Source of the DNA: an uncultured Clostridia bacterium
GTDB taxonomy: Bacteria > Bacillota > Clostridia > Christensenellales > Borkfalkiaceae
Length of the DNA stretch: 18,219 nucleotides
Reading direction: 5' to 3'
Assembly (NCBI GenBank): GCA_947627125.1
Contig: CANQUY010000019.1
Coordinates: forward strand, 1 to 18,219
Below the pieces are notes generated by a model that searched no databases, was not told where the DNA came from, and saw nothing but the letters and a program-made list of their open reading frames with translations. Numbering within the stretch: position 1 is the first letter of the stretch; every line of letters starts with the position of its first letter. Of the stretch, positions 1 through 11,100 are shown piece after piece. The translations under genes and the position numbers were made by a program.

Positions 1-12
1 GTCCGGATTTGT

Positions 13-24
13 GAGGAGATCTCC
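13..24 (+). promoter_or_regulatory. Ribosome binding site overlapped by a 10-bp palindrome
   Basis: GAGGAG at 13-18 lies six bases before the ATG at 25 and is a good Shine-Dalgarno match that fixes the start of the first gene. The segment GGAGATCTCC (15-24) is a perfect palindrome running up to the start codon. It may be chance; as a hairpin it has no room for a loop, so RNA folding is unlikely. Confidence 0.7.
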
Positions 25-732
25 ATGAAAATATTCTGCGTATGGGAGCACAACGGCGGCGACAGTCTTTTATTTGCAGATACCTTTGTCGGCGCCTTTA
101 CGCGCGGCGCCTCCAAGGATTCGGCTCTTGAGAAAATGCCAACGGAAATAAGGTCTTATATCAGCTGGAAAGGCGGATTGATGCCCGATGCTTTTGAATG
201 CGAAATCATTCAGGAAAAGCGATCGGATCTGACCGTTTCCGATGCCGATTCTGATGTCATCTTTGATTCGGAAAGGAAAGCACTAAGCCTGGCCGAATAT
301 GCGGAATTGAAGGCGCTCACCTTGAAATCAGCACAGGATTTTTTGACACTGTATCAATCCATTCCCGATAAAAGTAAAAGCTGCCTGCCAAGCCGAAAAA
401 CTTTTTACGGGCAGGTCCCGCGCACAGCACAGGAAATGTATGAGCACACAAAAAACGTCAACGAGTATTATTTTGGAGAAATTGGCGTTCCTGCGGATCA
501 TGAAGGGACGATTTTGGAATGCAGAGAGCGCGGCTTTGCGGCGCTTGAAAACCAGGCGGATTTTTTGAAACGTGCCGTCTGCCTTGGCAGCTATGACGAA
601 GAATGGTCGCTGCGAAAGGTGCTTAGACGTTTTGTCTGGCATGACAGGATCCATGCAAAGGCTATGTACCGAATGGCTGTAAAGACTTTTGGCGACAAAT
701 CTGTGCCAAACGTCTTTCGGTTTACGATATGA
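25..732 (+). CDS. DinB-like putative metal-dependent protein with N-terminal extension
   Basis: This 235-residue soluble protein has no signal peptide or membrane segment. The C-terminal half (about 100-220) looks like a DinB/YfiT-type four-helix bundle. H141, in a helix around EMYEHTKNVNEYY, and the HxxxH pair H206/H210 in WHDRIH have the spacing expected of the three-histidine metal site of that superfamily. The first 50 residues (MKIFCVWEHNGGDSLLF, then a segment ending SYISWKG) resemble the small HicB-like fold sometimes attached to such proteins. DinB-superfamily members include thiol transferases and damage-inducible proteins of unknown activity, so no reaction can be assigned. The start is supported by GAGGAG six bases upstream. 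It stands alone on the plus strand; what precedes it lies outside the window. The family call is from motif reading only. Confidence 0.75.
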   Translation: MKIFCVWEHNGGDSLLFADTFVGAFTRGASKDSALEKMPTEIRSYISWKGGLMPDAFECEIIQEKRSDLTVSDADSDVIFDSERKALSLAEYAELKALTLKSAQDFLTLYQSIPDKSKSCLPSRKTFYGQVPRTAQEMYEHTKNVNEYYFGEIGVPADHEGTILECRERGFAALENQADFLKRAVCLGSYDEEWSLRKVLRRFVWHDRIHAKAMYRMAVKTFGDKSVPNVFRFTI

Positions 733-749
733 TTCGATCCATGCGTTGA

Positions 750-989
750 AAGGATAGCTTCAAATCTCCGTTTGTCGGTAAGTTTCAAAACCCTTCAGAA
801 ACGAAAGAGCACACTTCTATACATAGTCTTTCGGCCATGTATCGTGCGCTCTGCGAGGCTTCCTCTCTGACAGCAGAAAGCCGCCGTCTGAGAAATTTTC
901 TCCGCTCCGTCAAGAGCCCCTTGATGCTCGCGCATCTATCCCCGATATACTTGCCAAACAGATATGCCCCATCTGCTCAACAAGTCTAA
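750..989 (+). other. Start-less 79-codon open frame in the intergenic gap
   Basis: Between the DinB-like gene and the GNAT stump lie 289 bases with no convincing gene. One plus-strand frame stays open from the stop at 747 to TAA at 987. It has no ATG near its beginning, only an internal one at about 837, and no ribosome site. Its translation is Ser-, Leu- and Arg-rich (for example CEASSLTAESRRLRNFLR). The opposite strand is also partly open. It could be a decayed gene, a copy of a dispersed non-coding repeat, or chance. I do not recognise it. Confidence 0.3.
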
Positions 990-1021
990 AGTAAAATTTC
1001 AAATTTAGTGAGATAACTAAT

Positions 1022-1159
1022 ATGCAGATAGAAACATCAAGAATGTATGTCAGGGATTTTACTCCAAACGATATAAATGATTTACATGAAATTTTCGGCG
1101 ACAGCGAAACAATGAAAAATTGTGAGCCTGCATATAAGGCAGAGAAATATCAAAAATAG
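1022..1159 (+). pseudogene. N-terminal stump of a GNAT (RimJ/RimL-type) acetyltransferase
   Basis: Forty-five codons from ATG at 1022 to TAG at 1157 encode a typical first strand and helix of a RimJ/RimL-like N-acetyltransferase: the opening IETSRMYVRDFTPND, followed by a helix and DSETMKNCEPAY. Such proteins are normally about 170-190 residues and carry an RxxGxG/A acetyl-CoA loop, which is absent here. A weak ribosome site (AGTGAG) lies about ten bases upstream. The stump is AT-richer than its neighbours and ends only 23 bases before the start of another GNAT gene, so a deletion removing its remainder is likely. It is probably non-functional. Confidence 0.6.
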
Positions 1160-1182
1160 CAATTTTACAAGTGAGGATGAAC

Positions 1183-2091
1183 ATGAAAAGTTTTGATCAA
1201 GCGAGGGAACAACTTGATGAAGCAGCGATTGATTTTTTGAGGAACGGGCTGTTTGCCGGGCGTCCCGATGATTGCCCCTACTATGTTCATTTCGGAATAT
1301 CGACTTATGATAAGAAATGCCGGACGAAAGAATATCAACAGGGGATATTGTGTTTCAAGACGCTCTTCCAAGCGGGCGATCGCTATCGGCTCGCGCTTTG
1401 GAATATGATCGTGAACTATTATCCACCCAAATCAAAATTCTGCAAAGAGGATTTTTCCAAGGAAGAATACGCGTTCATCAAAGCGGCCTTGAAGTCGGTG
1501 GGAGAACCAAGCGAGGCAAATGTCAACCCGCCGATTGAAACGGAACGCCTTGTCTTACGGGCGGTCGAAGGGAAAGATCAAAAAATTCTCGCCGACCATT
1601 TCAAGAGCGAGGGAGATTTTGAGCTTTTCACGGGGCAAAAACCCACGTACAAAAATATACGGGAATTTACTTTGTCTTTGAGAAGAAGCGCCTATTTTGC
1701 GATAGAGCGGAAAGCCGACCGAAAATTACTCGGCTATATCGGGCTCAGCATGAAAAAGGAGGCTTCAACGGGGTTGCTCGAATATTATCTTTTCAAAGAA
1801 GAGAGAAGAAAAGGATACTGCAGGGAAGCCGTCGGAGAGCTCACCAAAATCACCTTGCGCGGGAAACTTTACGAGCCTGCGGCAACGGTGCAACTTGGCG
1901 TTTACAAAAAGAAGGTCATTCGATTGAATGCGATACGCGCCCGTATTTCGTCGATCAATATAGCGTCGCAAAAGACGGTGGAAAGTTGCGGGTTTGTGCA
2001 TGAGGCGACCATTCATAAGACATTGCATAAAGGCGCGGCGGGTTGGACGGACGAAGAAATCTATTATTTGACCTACTCGATGATAAGATAA
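1183..2091 (+). CDS. GNAT-family N-acetyltransferase with an extra N-terminal domain
   Basis: The C-terminal half, from about residue 118 of this 302-residue protein, is a RimJ/RimL-type GNAT domain that should transfer acetyl from acetyl-CoA to an amine. It opens with IETERLVLRAVEGKD, has LLGYIGL as central strand, EYYLFKEERRKGYC as the acetyl-CoA-binding beta-bulge and pyrophosphate loop (R-x-x-G-x-C, where C replaces the usual G or A), and ends with SQKTVESCGFVHEA, the conserved last helix and strand. The first 110 residues form a separate domain that I do not recognise, with YYVHFGISTYDKK and an aromatic helix around LALWNMIVNYY. An in-frame GTG at 1171 could extend the protein by four residues, but TGAGGA at 1172-1177 lies five bases before the ATG at 1183 and favours ATG. 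Substrate unknown. A bidirectional terminator follows 15 bases after the stop. Confidence 0.82.
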   Translation: MKSFDQAREQLDEAAIDFLRNGLFAGRPDDCPYYVHFGISTYDKKCRTKEYQQGILCFKTLFQAGDRYRLALWNMIVNYYPPKSKFCKEDFSKEEYAFIKAALKSVGEPSEANVNPPIETERLVLRAVEGKDQKILADHFKSEGDFELFTGQKPTYKNIREFTLSLRRSAYFAIERKADRKLLGYIGLSMKKEASTGLLEYYLFKEERRKGYCREAVGELTKITLRGKLYEPAATVQLGVYKKKVIRLNAIRARISSINIASQKTVESCGFVHEATIHKTLHKGAAGWTDEEIYYLTYSMIR

Positions 2092-2105
2092 TAATAGAAG
2101 AATAG

Positions 2106-2139
2106 AAAAACAGCGAGGAGATATCCTCGCTGTTTTTTT
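2106..2139. terminator. Bidirectional rho-independent terminator
   Basis: A perfect 14-bp stem (2106-2119 with 2124-2137), whose core is CAGCGAGGA, closes a GATA loop. It is flanked by a run of T on the plus strand (2133-2139) and by A at 2106-2110, which reads as T on the minus strand. It lies between the stop of the plus-strand GNAT gene (2091) and the stop of the minus-strand giant gene (2160), so it can end transcription from both sides. Confidence 0.93.
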
Positions 2140-2159
2140 ATACCCTGAGGTGATTACTT

Positions 2160-5100
2160 TTAGGACTTCTTGTGCCTTGCCGCGAAGAAGATGCCTACGC
2201 CCAAGGCCACAACGCCCACGCCGAGCATCACGCAGATCCCTGTTGCGTTCATCGGAAGAACCGCCAAGAGGAGCCCGAGAGGAAGCACGGAGGCAACCTT
2301 CTCTTCTTTCTTGCCGCCCTTCTTGAGGAGCACAACGAGGAGCGCAACGAGTTCGAGCCCGAGCACAACGGTGAGCGTGATGACGAGCCACCACAGGTTG
2401 ACCGTTGCTTCGCCGAGAATGACGAATTCGGAGAAGTGCTCCGTCGTGAAGGTGAGATACCTGCCGTCCTCGGAAACTTCTGCGTTATAGACTTCGACTT
2501 CGCCGTTTGCACCCATGTAGACAACTTCAATACCGTCGATATCTCTGAGAGCTTCGGGAAGGAGAACCGTCACCTTGTAGAGGCCGTTGAAGGTTTCGAC
2601 CTTGGCGTTCTGCTTGAGAAGGCTGATGTCGAACGTGGAGATGACGTCTTTGTTCTCGACAATGGCCTTCATCTCTTCCTCGGTGAGGTTGGAACCTGCC
2701 GCCGCCTTCAATGTGCCGTTCTGGATAGCTTCGATCGTAGCGGTGCTGTCCTTCGTTTCGATCGAGAGCGTGACGCCGCCTTCGATGCCCTCGTCGTTCG
2801 TGACGTAGCCCCAAAGCGTGGTGCCCTCATAGTCCTCTGCGTAGTCGTCCGTCGTACCGTTTGCGGTGATCTCGCCCGCCGTCACTGCCCAAGTGGGAGC
2901 CGCCTTGAGTTCTGCGATCGCCTGATTGTAGATCTCCTGCAAGTTCTCTTCCACGGAGCCGCTGGTGCTGACGTTCTTGGCCTGCTCGAGGTACTTGTCG
3001 ATAATGCTTCTCAGGTTCCTTGCCGTCTGGCCGCTGTAGACGCCGCTCGTGAGGTATTCACCGAGAGCTTCTTCCATCTTGTTGGCCGTGTTCTGAACGG
3101 TTTCTGCATGCTTGATGACGTCGCCCGTAGCGGTGAGCTCAGCGTCGAGCGCATCCAGCTGCTGTTTGAGATATGCATCGCGGTCGTCGTTGTAGTGAGC
3201 TTCGTACCAGATATCGTTGATGCTGTGAAGCTGACGCTCCAACATATCGGCGATGATCTTTCCTTCCTTGCCCTCGGCGAGCGCCTTGGCCGCCGCAACC
3301 GTTTCGCTCTTCTTGGCTTCAAAGGCAGCCTTGTTGAGCATATCGTCGATCTGCATCGGGATGGAGGTGTACTCGGAGGTCTTGTTGAGGTAATCCTTCA
3401 CCGCTTCATTCTTGAGGCCGTTGAACGCATCCCGCGCAGCCTCGAGAGCCGTCTTGTCGTCCGCGGTGATGGAGCCGAATGCCTTTCTCAAAATGTCATA
3501 GGTATCGACGAACTTGACGGATTCGATCGCGATCTTCGCCTCGGCGATGATTGCCTCGATCTCCTCTGCCGAGCTTGCGCCTTCGACCTTTGCGTTGAAG
3601 CCGTTGGAGCCCGTAAGGATCGCCTTGACCGTATCGCTCTCGGCGGAAACGAGCTTGGCAAGATAAAGTTTCGCATATGCCTTGTCGGCATTCAGAAGAG
3701 CTGCCTTTTCTGCCTTTTCGACTGCGGATGCGCCGCTTGCCGCGCCGATCTCTTCAATCGCTGCGTCGATGATCGCCTTGACGCTCTCGGTCGCAACGCC
3801 GTCCGTCGCCGCTTTCGCTTCGTATGCGTGGAGTGCGTCGAGGAGCTCGATCTGCGCCTTGAGTTTGTTCTGAATGAGGACGATCTCGGCGTAATCCGCA
3901 TCCGCGATCTGATCTTTGGCCGCCTCAACGAGTTCGTCGATCTGCTTCTGAACGTCTGCGGGATAGGTCTTGTCGCCCGTGATCGAATCGACAACGCCGT
4001 CAACCGCTTCGGATGCATGCGCTTTCTCAGCTTCTCTGACTTCTTCGATCTCCGCCTTGATACCCGTCAAGGTGTCGGAAACTTCGGGAACCTCATTCGC
4101 ATTCTGCGTGAGCGTTTCCACATTCTTCTTCGCCGCTTCGACGACTGCCTTGACGTCCTGCGAATCAATGAGAACGTTCCTGTCATCTCTGAGAAGGAGG
4201 CTGTCGAGCACGGCGTTCACAGCATTCTTGAGGGCCGCGTTCACGACGGAAACATAACCCTTATCGGCCTTGGCGGCTTCGGCGATGGCATCGAGCGCAG
4301 CCTTGACGGTCGCGTCGGCAGTATCTGCTGCCTTACCGAGAAGAGCCCTGTAGCTATCGAGATATTCCTGCTTGGCAATGCCCTCGGCTTCCTTGCGGTT
4401 GAAGCTGTCGATCGCGTCGGTGAGCATGTCGTCAAGACCCGCATTGCCGATCGCAAGCGTCTTGTCGCCGAGCTCCGCCTTGTTGATCTCTTCGATCGCA
4501 GCTGTCTTGAGCGCGTCGAGCTCGGTCTTGGAGCCCGCTTCCATTCTGCCCTGTGCAAGCGCATCATAGGCCTCGTTGATCTTTTCGATCGTTTCGTCCT
4601 GATGACGGCGGAAGTTGATCTCGTCGAGAGCCCTTGCAATGTCTGCCGCAAGTTTGTCGGCAAGAGCGCCTTCTTCGGTCGCCGCGTCGATCTTGCTGCC
4701 GAGCGCAGCCTTCTGCGCCGCTGCAACTGTAGTGACTGTAGTCGCATCGCCCTTGGTGTATGCGTCGATAAGGGCGTTCACCGCGGACTTGAGGAGGTCG
4801 TTGAGCGCCGCATTGTCGGCCGCTTTGCCAAGATCCTCCAAGACCTTCTTTTCGGCATCCGTTGCCGTTGCTTCGTCATAGGCAGAGCCCTTGACGACTT
4901 CGTAGTATTCCTTATAGGTTTCCTGCGCCGCGGCACGCTCTTCGGCTCTCATTTCCTCGAGAGCGGCCTTGACGTCTGCAAGCGTGACTTCTTCGTCGTC
5001 AACGGTGAGGATCGCCGCATTCTCGCCCGTGAATTCGGGGATCGCTTTTTCGTCGATCGCTTCGATGACGAGGTCGAGGTAATCCTCAACAGCTTCCTTC

Positions 5101-8100
5101 ACGCTTGTGAGATATGCCTTCACACCGGCGGAATCGCCCGTATGCGTGACTGTAGTTGCAATGACGTTGCCGAGGAGATCCTTGAGAACTTCAAGGGCAA
5201 ACTTCGCATCCAAAATTTCGGTATCTGCATGGTTTGCAGCCGCTTCGTTGAACAGAGCATCCGTATCTGCCGAACCCAACAGGAGCACATAGGCAAACTC
5301 GAAGCTATCCATTGCGGCATCGACGTCGGCAGCTCTCAATGCAACGATCTGGGCGCGTGCCACAGTGAGAGGAGGCTTGCCGCTTTCCGCCGTCAGAACG
5401 CTGATACCGTTGGTACCTGCCGCGTCGTTGAAGAGTTCTTCTGCTTCGCCGTTTTCGACGAGGTAATCGCGGACGGTCTTGGAATCGCCCTCGCTCAAGT
5501 CGTTTTGAAGGAGCTCAAGCGTTGCCGCAACGAGGAGCTTGTTCGCATCGGTCGCGTTCGTCGTCGCGTTGATCTCGGAAACGACGTCGCCCTCTGTTTC
5601 GGTGTAATCTTCGCCCATGACGGCCTTATAAGCTGCCTTGTACTGGGCAACTGCCGCAGCCCTCTCGTTTGCTCTCTCGTCGTCGATCGCTTTCTTCGCC
5701 GTGGCGAGAATGCCCGTCGCGGTTCCGTCTTCGCCGACTTCGATGAATTCGCAGATACCGTTCTCCTGCGGTTCAGCCGCTTCGATATTTGCCGTGTGCG
5801 TCGTGAAACGATCCTGTACATCCTTGCTGTCAACGGTCGCATCAACGTAATCGGCGAGGAGAGCTTTCACACCCTCGATGAGCGCGGCATTCGCGTCTGC
5901 GGTGCTCTCGGCCTCGTTGATTTTGATGACTTCATCCGTTTCTGCGCAGTCTGCGCCCTTGAAGAGCTTATAGGCTGCCTTGTACTCGTCAACCGCCGCC
6001 GCTTTTTCAGCATCACGCTGACCGGAAAGGGCCTCGTGGAAGACTTTGCCTTCGATCTGGAGAGCCTCGGTCAACTCGGGAACTACGAGCCCGCTCTCTT
6101 CAAAGGCTGCATCAACGGCCGCTTTCGCTGCTGTGAAGTAACCCTCCACTTTCGTGGAATCCCCTTCGATCTTGGCGGATTCAAGAAGCGCATTGATGGC
6201 CGTATGCAATGCCTCGATTGCCTCTGCGAAGCTCTCTGCGGCATCAAGGTCGTCGTAAGTGATGCCCTCGTCCGTGCCAAGGATCGCATTGTAAGCGGCG
6301 AGATAGGCATCCTTAACGGCTTGACGCTGTTCGTCCCTGTCGGCTTCGATTTCTGCCTTTGCCGTGGCAACAAGATTCTCTTCCTCAACCGTGAGGTCGG
6401 AAATACCGTTGTCTTGCGCGTCAAGTGCGTCTACCATGCCCTGATACTTGGCAATCGCGTCGCTGACAGCCTTGCTGTCGCCTTCCTCGGTAAACGCACC
6501 GATGAGAGCCTTGACAGCCGTCTTGAGCACAGCATTCGCTTCGTTTGCGGTCTTGGCGGCGTTGATATCCGTGACAAAGCCGCTCAAGGTTTCGGGAAGC
6601 TGAGCATCTGCGTCCTCGGTCACCGTGATGACGACTTTGCCGTCCGTAACAGTGACTGTGTATTCGACGGACGTTTCCAAAGTTGCGTTGTATGCTTCAA
6701 CGAACTCTTCCGCGGCCGCCTTGCGAGCCGCGATCCTGTCTGCCTCGAGGTGTTCGTACACATCCGCAAAGGTCTGATCTTCATCTTCGCCGACGGTGAA
6801 CGTGGCATTTGCGCAGTCAATGATCGAGCGGTTTTCACCGTTCACGGAGGCGAGCAGAGCGACAAGGCCGCTTGTTGCGGGCGTATCTTCTTCATCGCCC
6901 TCGCCTTCAATGACTCCGTGACCCTTCACAAGGGTGAAGTAAGCCTTCGTGTTCTTGGATTCGGGCTCAGCGAGCTTATCGAGAAGCGCATTGATCTGTG
7001 TGAACACTGCTTCGTTGAGTTCGGAAGCGTTCTTCGCGGCCTCGATTGCCTCGATCGCCGCCTTGACGGCTTCGGCGTCAGCTTTGACAGCGTTTTCTCC
7101 GCTGAGGCCGTTCAGCGTGTTGTAGACATAGAGGTAGGAGGCTTTCGCCGCCGCGATCTCGCCATTCCACACTTTTTCGAGGGATTCCTTAGCCTCAGTG
7201 AACAACTCAGTCAAATCGAGAATTGTGACCAACGTTTCGCCGTTTGCGTTATCCTTAGCATCTCCGATATATTTCGGGAGATCCCCGGCGATTTCCGTGT
7301 AAGCCGCAGAATCGAGCAACTCGACCTTCGCATCCTGGCCCTCGCCGATCGTCCTTGTGTGCCAGACATAGGCCTTAACGACTTCTATCATCAAATTTGC
7401 CGCTGCCGTATTCGCATCCGCCAACGTTTTAGCTTCGGCGATTTCGGCATACTTCGCTTGAAGTTCAGCCGTAAGATCGGTAAGTTCAAGTCCCGTGAGA
7501 AGCTTGAGATTGGCAACAAAGTTCTCCTGGACGGATGCATTGTCGGCTTTCACCATGCTGTAGAAGGTGTTCACGCAATCTCCGAACCTTGTTGTAACTT
7601 TCTGTTCTGCATCGGTGTACAGCGCAAAGTCGGGAACCGCACGGGTAGCGTCCGCATTGTAGTTTCCATCGATGGAAGCCGTGATCCCGGTGAACAACAG
7701 GGCAAGGTAATCGTTGACATCCTTGGAATCCTTATCCTTGAAGTAGGTGGTAAGGAACGTTCCGACCTGTTCTTTCAGAGCTTTAATGGCAGCCTTGGTG
7801 TTCTCCGCGTTGCCGATTGCAGTGAGCGCAGCCGTGATCTCGGGAGCAGTTTCGTCCGCTTTGAGATCGAGAGAACCATCTGCCTTAAGCGCGTAAGCGG
7901 TGCCCGCGAATGCGTTGACAACTGCAAGGTAAGCATTCTTCGCTGCAAGAATTTCGGCGGGCTTCAGAGCTTCGATCGTCTTCCAAGCGTCTGCAACGGT
8001 GCCGCTGTAGACGGTAGACGGCGTGTCGCCCTCATTAACCGTCACCTTGAGGAGCTCAACGATTCCGTTCGCCCCCGCACCCTCGGCGTCGATCACTTTG

Positions 8101-11100
8101 TTATAGCCCTTAGCTACATCCTGCACAGCCTTGCTATCGATCTCGGCGTCGACATACCCTTCAAGAAGAGCCTTGACTGCAGTCTTGAGCGCGGCATTCA
8201 TTTCCGCCGCATAGCCCATGCCTCTGATCCTGGAGCTTACAGTTGCATCGGGGGTTGCGGTTTCACCATTCAAGAGCTTATAAATGCTCTCATACTGTCC
8301 AACAGCCGCATTCGCTTCCTCAGTCCTGTAGGTCGAAATCTGAGTCTTGATGGCATTGATCGTATTCGTGTAGTTGGAAACGCCGTTTTCCCCGGGTGCA
8401 GCAAGGGCGTCACCGAGGAGCTTGTCGGCAGTGCCAAGATATGTAACAATCTCGGGCGCATCCTTGTCGGCGTCGTAAACTTTATCGTCGACTTTGAGCG
8501 TTTGATTCGTGCTGATGAGCTTGCTCAAAACAGTCTTGAGAACTTCATTCTTGGCTGCAATGCTTGCGGCCGCTAAGAAGGCATCAAAACCTTCAAGCGT
8601 CACTTCTTCGCCCGCAACGGTCAGTTTTCCGTCTTCGGCAACTTCGATATCGTTGCCCGTAATTGCCTTATAGGCGCTCTTGAATTCATCGACAACTGCC
8701 GCGTTCTCGGCGTTCTTCTGGGTTTGAATTTCACCAACGAGCGTAGAAACGATACTGTCGAGATCGGAGATACCCTTCGTGGCATCCGCCTCCACCTCAG
8801 AAACATCTGTCTTAGCTGTGTTGATGAGGCCGGTAACCGTGGCGGAATCGCCGTCCTTCGCGAGGGAGCCGATCAAAGTAACAACGGCATCCTTCAAAGA
8901 CTTATCCGCATCCGCCGCATAGGTCGTATTGTTGATTGTGGCAACAAAGTTCGTAATTTCAGCCGGAAGTTGCTCTACAACTGCTTCGCCATTCTTTGCC
9001 CTAACAATGATTACGTTCTGTTCATTGTGTTCAACGGTGTAGACATAATTCTTCCCTGTGGCATTCGTAGCGAGAGATGCCTGGTAGGCGGCAATGTATT
9101 CCTTAACCGCTTCTTCGCGTTCGCCGAGCCTGAGCGAATCGATCTGCGCCTTGACGTCTGCGAAAGTCTTTTGCGCACCGTCAATGGTCAGCTTATCGAT
9201 TTCAGGTGCAGGCGTCGTTTCGGATTCAGCCACATAGAACACAGGAGCCCTGCGTTCGCCAGCCGCGTTCACGCTATCGATCAAAGTCCCAACGGCGGTG
9301 ACGACCTTGGTGATATAGTCTTTAACCTCTTGAGGATCTTTTGCGGTGTTCAATACACCCTCATTGAGGAGTTTTGTGAGCTGCACCTTTAATGCATCGT
9401 TTGCAGACTTGCAATCCGTAGCTTTATCGATTTCCGCAATCGCAGCTTTCACGTCCTCGGACACGGTATCGGGAAGAGTGCCATCGGAGTTCAGCGTGTA
9501 CCTCGTGTTATGACCGGTCAAGTCGTAGTATGCATCGAGATACGCCTGCTTCACAGCATTCTTTTCTTCCGTCCGAATGGTGTTGATACCCTCTTTACCT
9601 TCCTCTTCACCGTTCATAATGGTGTTTACGGTATCAGTAATATCAACAACTTGATCGGCGACACTCAGAGCATTGAGAGTTTCCTCTGCAGCCGTGATCG
9701 CATTAGCAATACGCTCTGTATCTCCGTCTACATTTTTAAGAGCCACGAGATCGGCATAGACCATTTCAATAAGAGTTTTATTGATATTTGCATAGGCCGT
9801 TTCGGTACCAAATTTACCTACATATTCATCGATCTGAGCACCCGTGAATTCCTTCTCCAAGTTATTGGAAATAATGCGGTTGCTCTTGATATAGACATTG
9901 ACTGCAATAAGAACACGGCAAGCCTGCTCGAATGCGTCAACAGCGCCTTCGTCTGCGGGAAGATCTTTTGCAAGTTCGCCTGTTATCGCATTATGAGCTG
10001 TGCTATAAAGGGTCGTCCAGTCGGGCGTCGCCTCGTCGATCGCGGAGTCTTCAGACTCGATCGGATTCAAAGCCGCTGCAGCGCCATTGACCTCATCACA
10101 AGCATCATCAAACAATTTCTTGACGTTTGCTTTTGCTTTTTCAGTGATTTCGGAAACTGCAACATCATTGAAATCACCATCAGACTTGGTGGCCTCATCA
10201 TAGGCCGCCTTAAGTTTGGCGATCGCGTCGGCGCGTTCACGCTCGATTCTGATCCTTGCGTTCGCTTCCTGCCCAAACTTCTCCAACGCGTTACCATCTG
10301 CAATGGTAATGCCCTTCTCTGTCGCAACATCTTCCCTATTCAATTCATTGATATAGGTTTCAATCTTACCCTTGATTTCAGCAACAATATCTGCAATATT
10401 AGAATTTGCTTTGTCGGTATCCGAATTCGTATACGCATCAAGGAGAGCATTCATTGCTTCTCTCAAAGCAGTATTGAGTGCGGTGCAATCAGCTGCCGTA
10501 TCAAGTAATTTTTCCTCTCCTTCTTTCACATAGGTTTCTAATATTGTCTGAAGAGCCGATTTATCTGTTAATTCAGTCGTCAGAGCCTCATAGAATTTCT
10601 TCAGAGCTTCCTTTGCCGCAGTTTTGTCACTGCTGAGTTTACCTGCAATGTCTTCCAACAGGCTTGCAGTTTTTGCCTCAACTGTAGGCGTAACTTCACT
10701 GACAGTTGCGTCTGCCACACCAAGGACATGACCGTCTGTCTTCGCCTTATTGACTTCTTCAACGACATTTGCTCTCGCAGTTGAAATAAGGTTTTTCACC
10801 TCGGCAGAACTGGTGGCATATTTTTCCGCCAGGACTTTAGCGAAGAGATCATCAATACCCTTTGCCAAAATCTCATTGATATGCGCACAGCTTACTGCGG
10901 CATTCAAATTACCCTTTTCATTGCTGAAGTTCTCTTCCGTGTACTCTTCACCTGTAATCGCTTCGTGGTACGCTTTATAAACAGCGATCGCGGCGGCACG
11001 TTCTTTGTTGAGTTGCTCCGGAAGGGAAGTAGCCAATTCCGTCAATTTAGGATCTTTGGAAACGGCAAGGATCACGTCACCTTCAGTTACTTGATCGGAG

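Noticed and set aside
2178..2900. Sortase (LPXTG-type) anchoring of the giant protein
   Set aside because: No LPXTG or close variant precedes the transmembrane segment; VLPLG and VLPMN lie inside the hydrophobic block and lack the motif pattern.
2172..8576. A 2134-codon plus-strand open frame antisense to the giant gene
   Set aside because: It is in exact codon register with the sense gene and stays open only because that gene avoids TTA, CTA and TCA codons. Its translation is Asp/Arg/Cys/Val-rich, without domains, signal or ribosome site. The sense frame has export signal, repeats and anchor.
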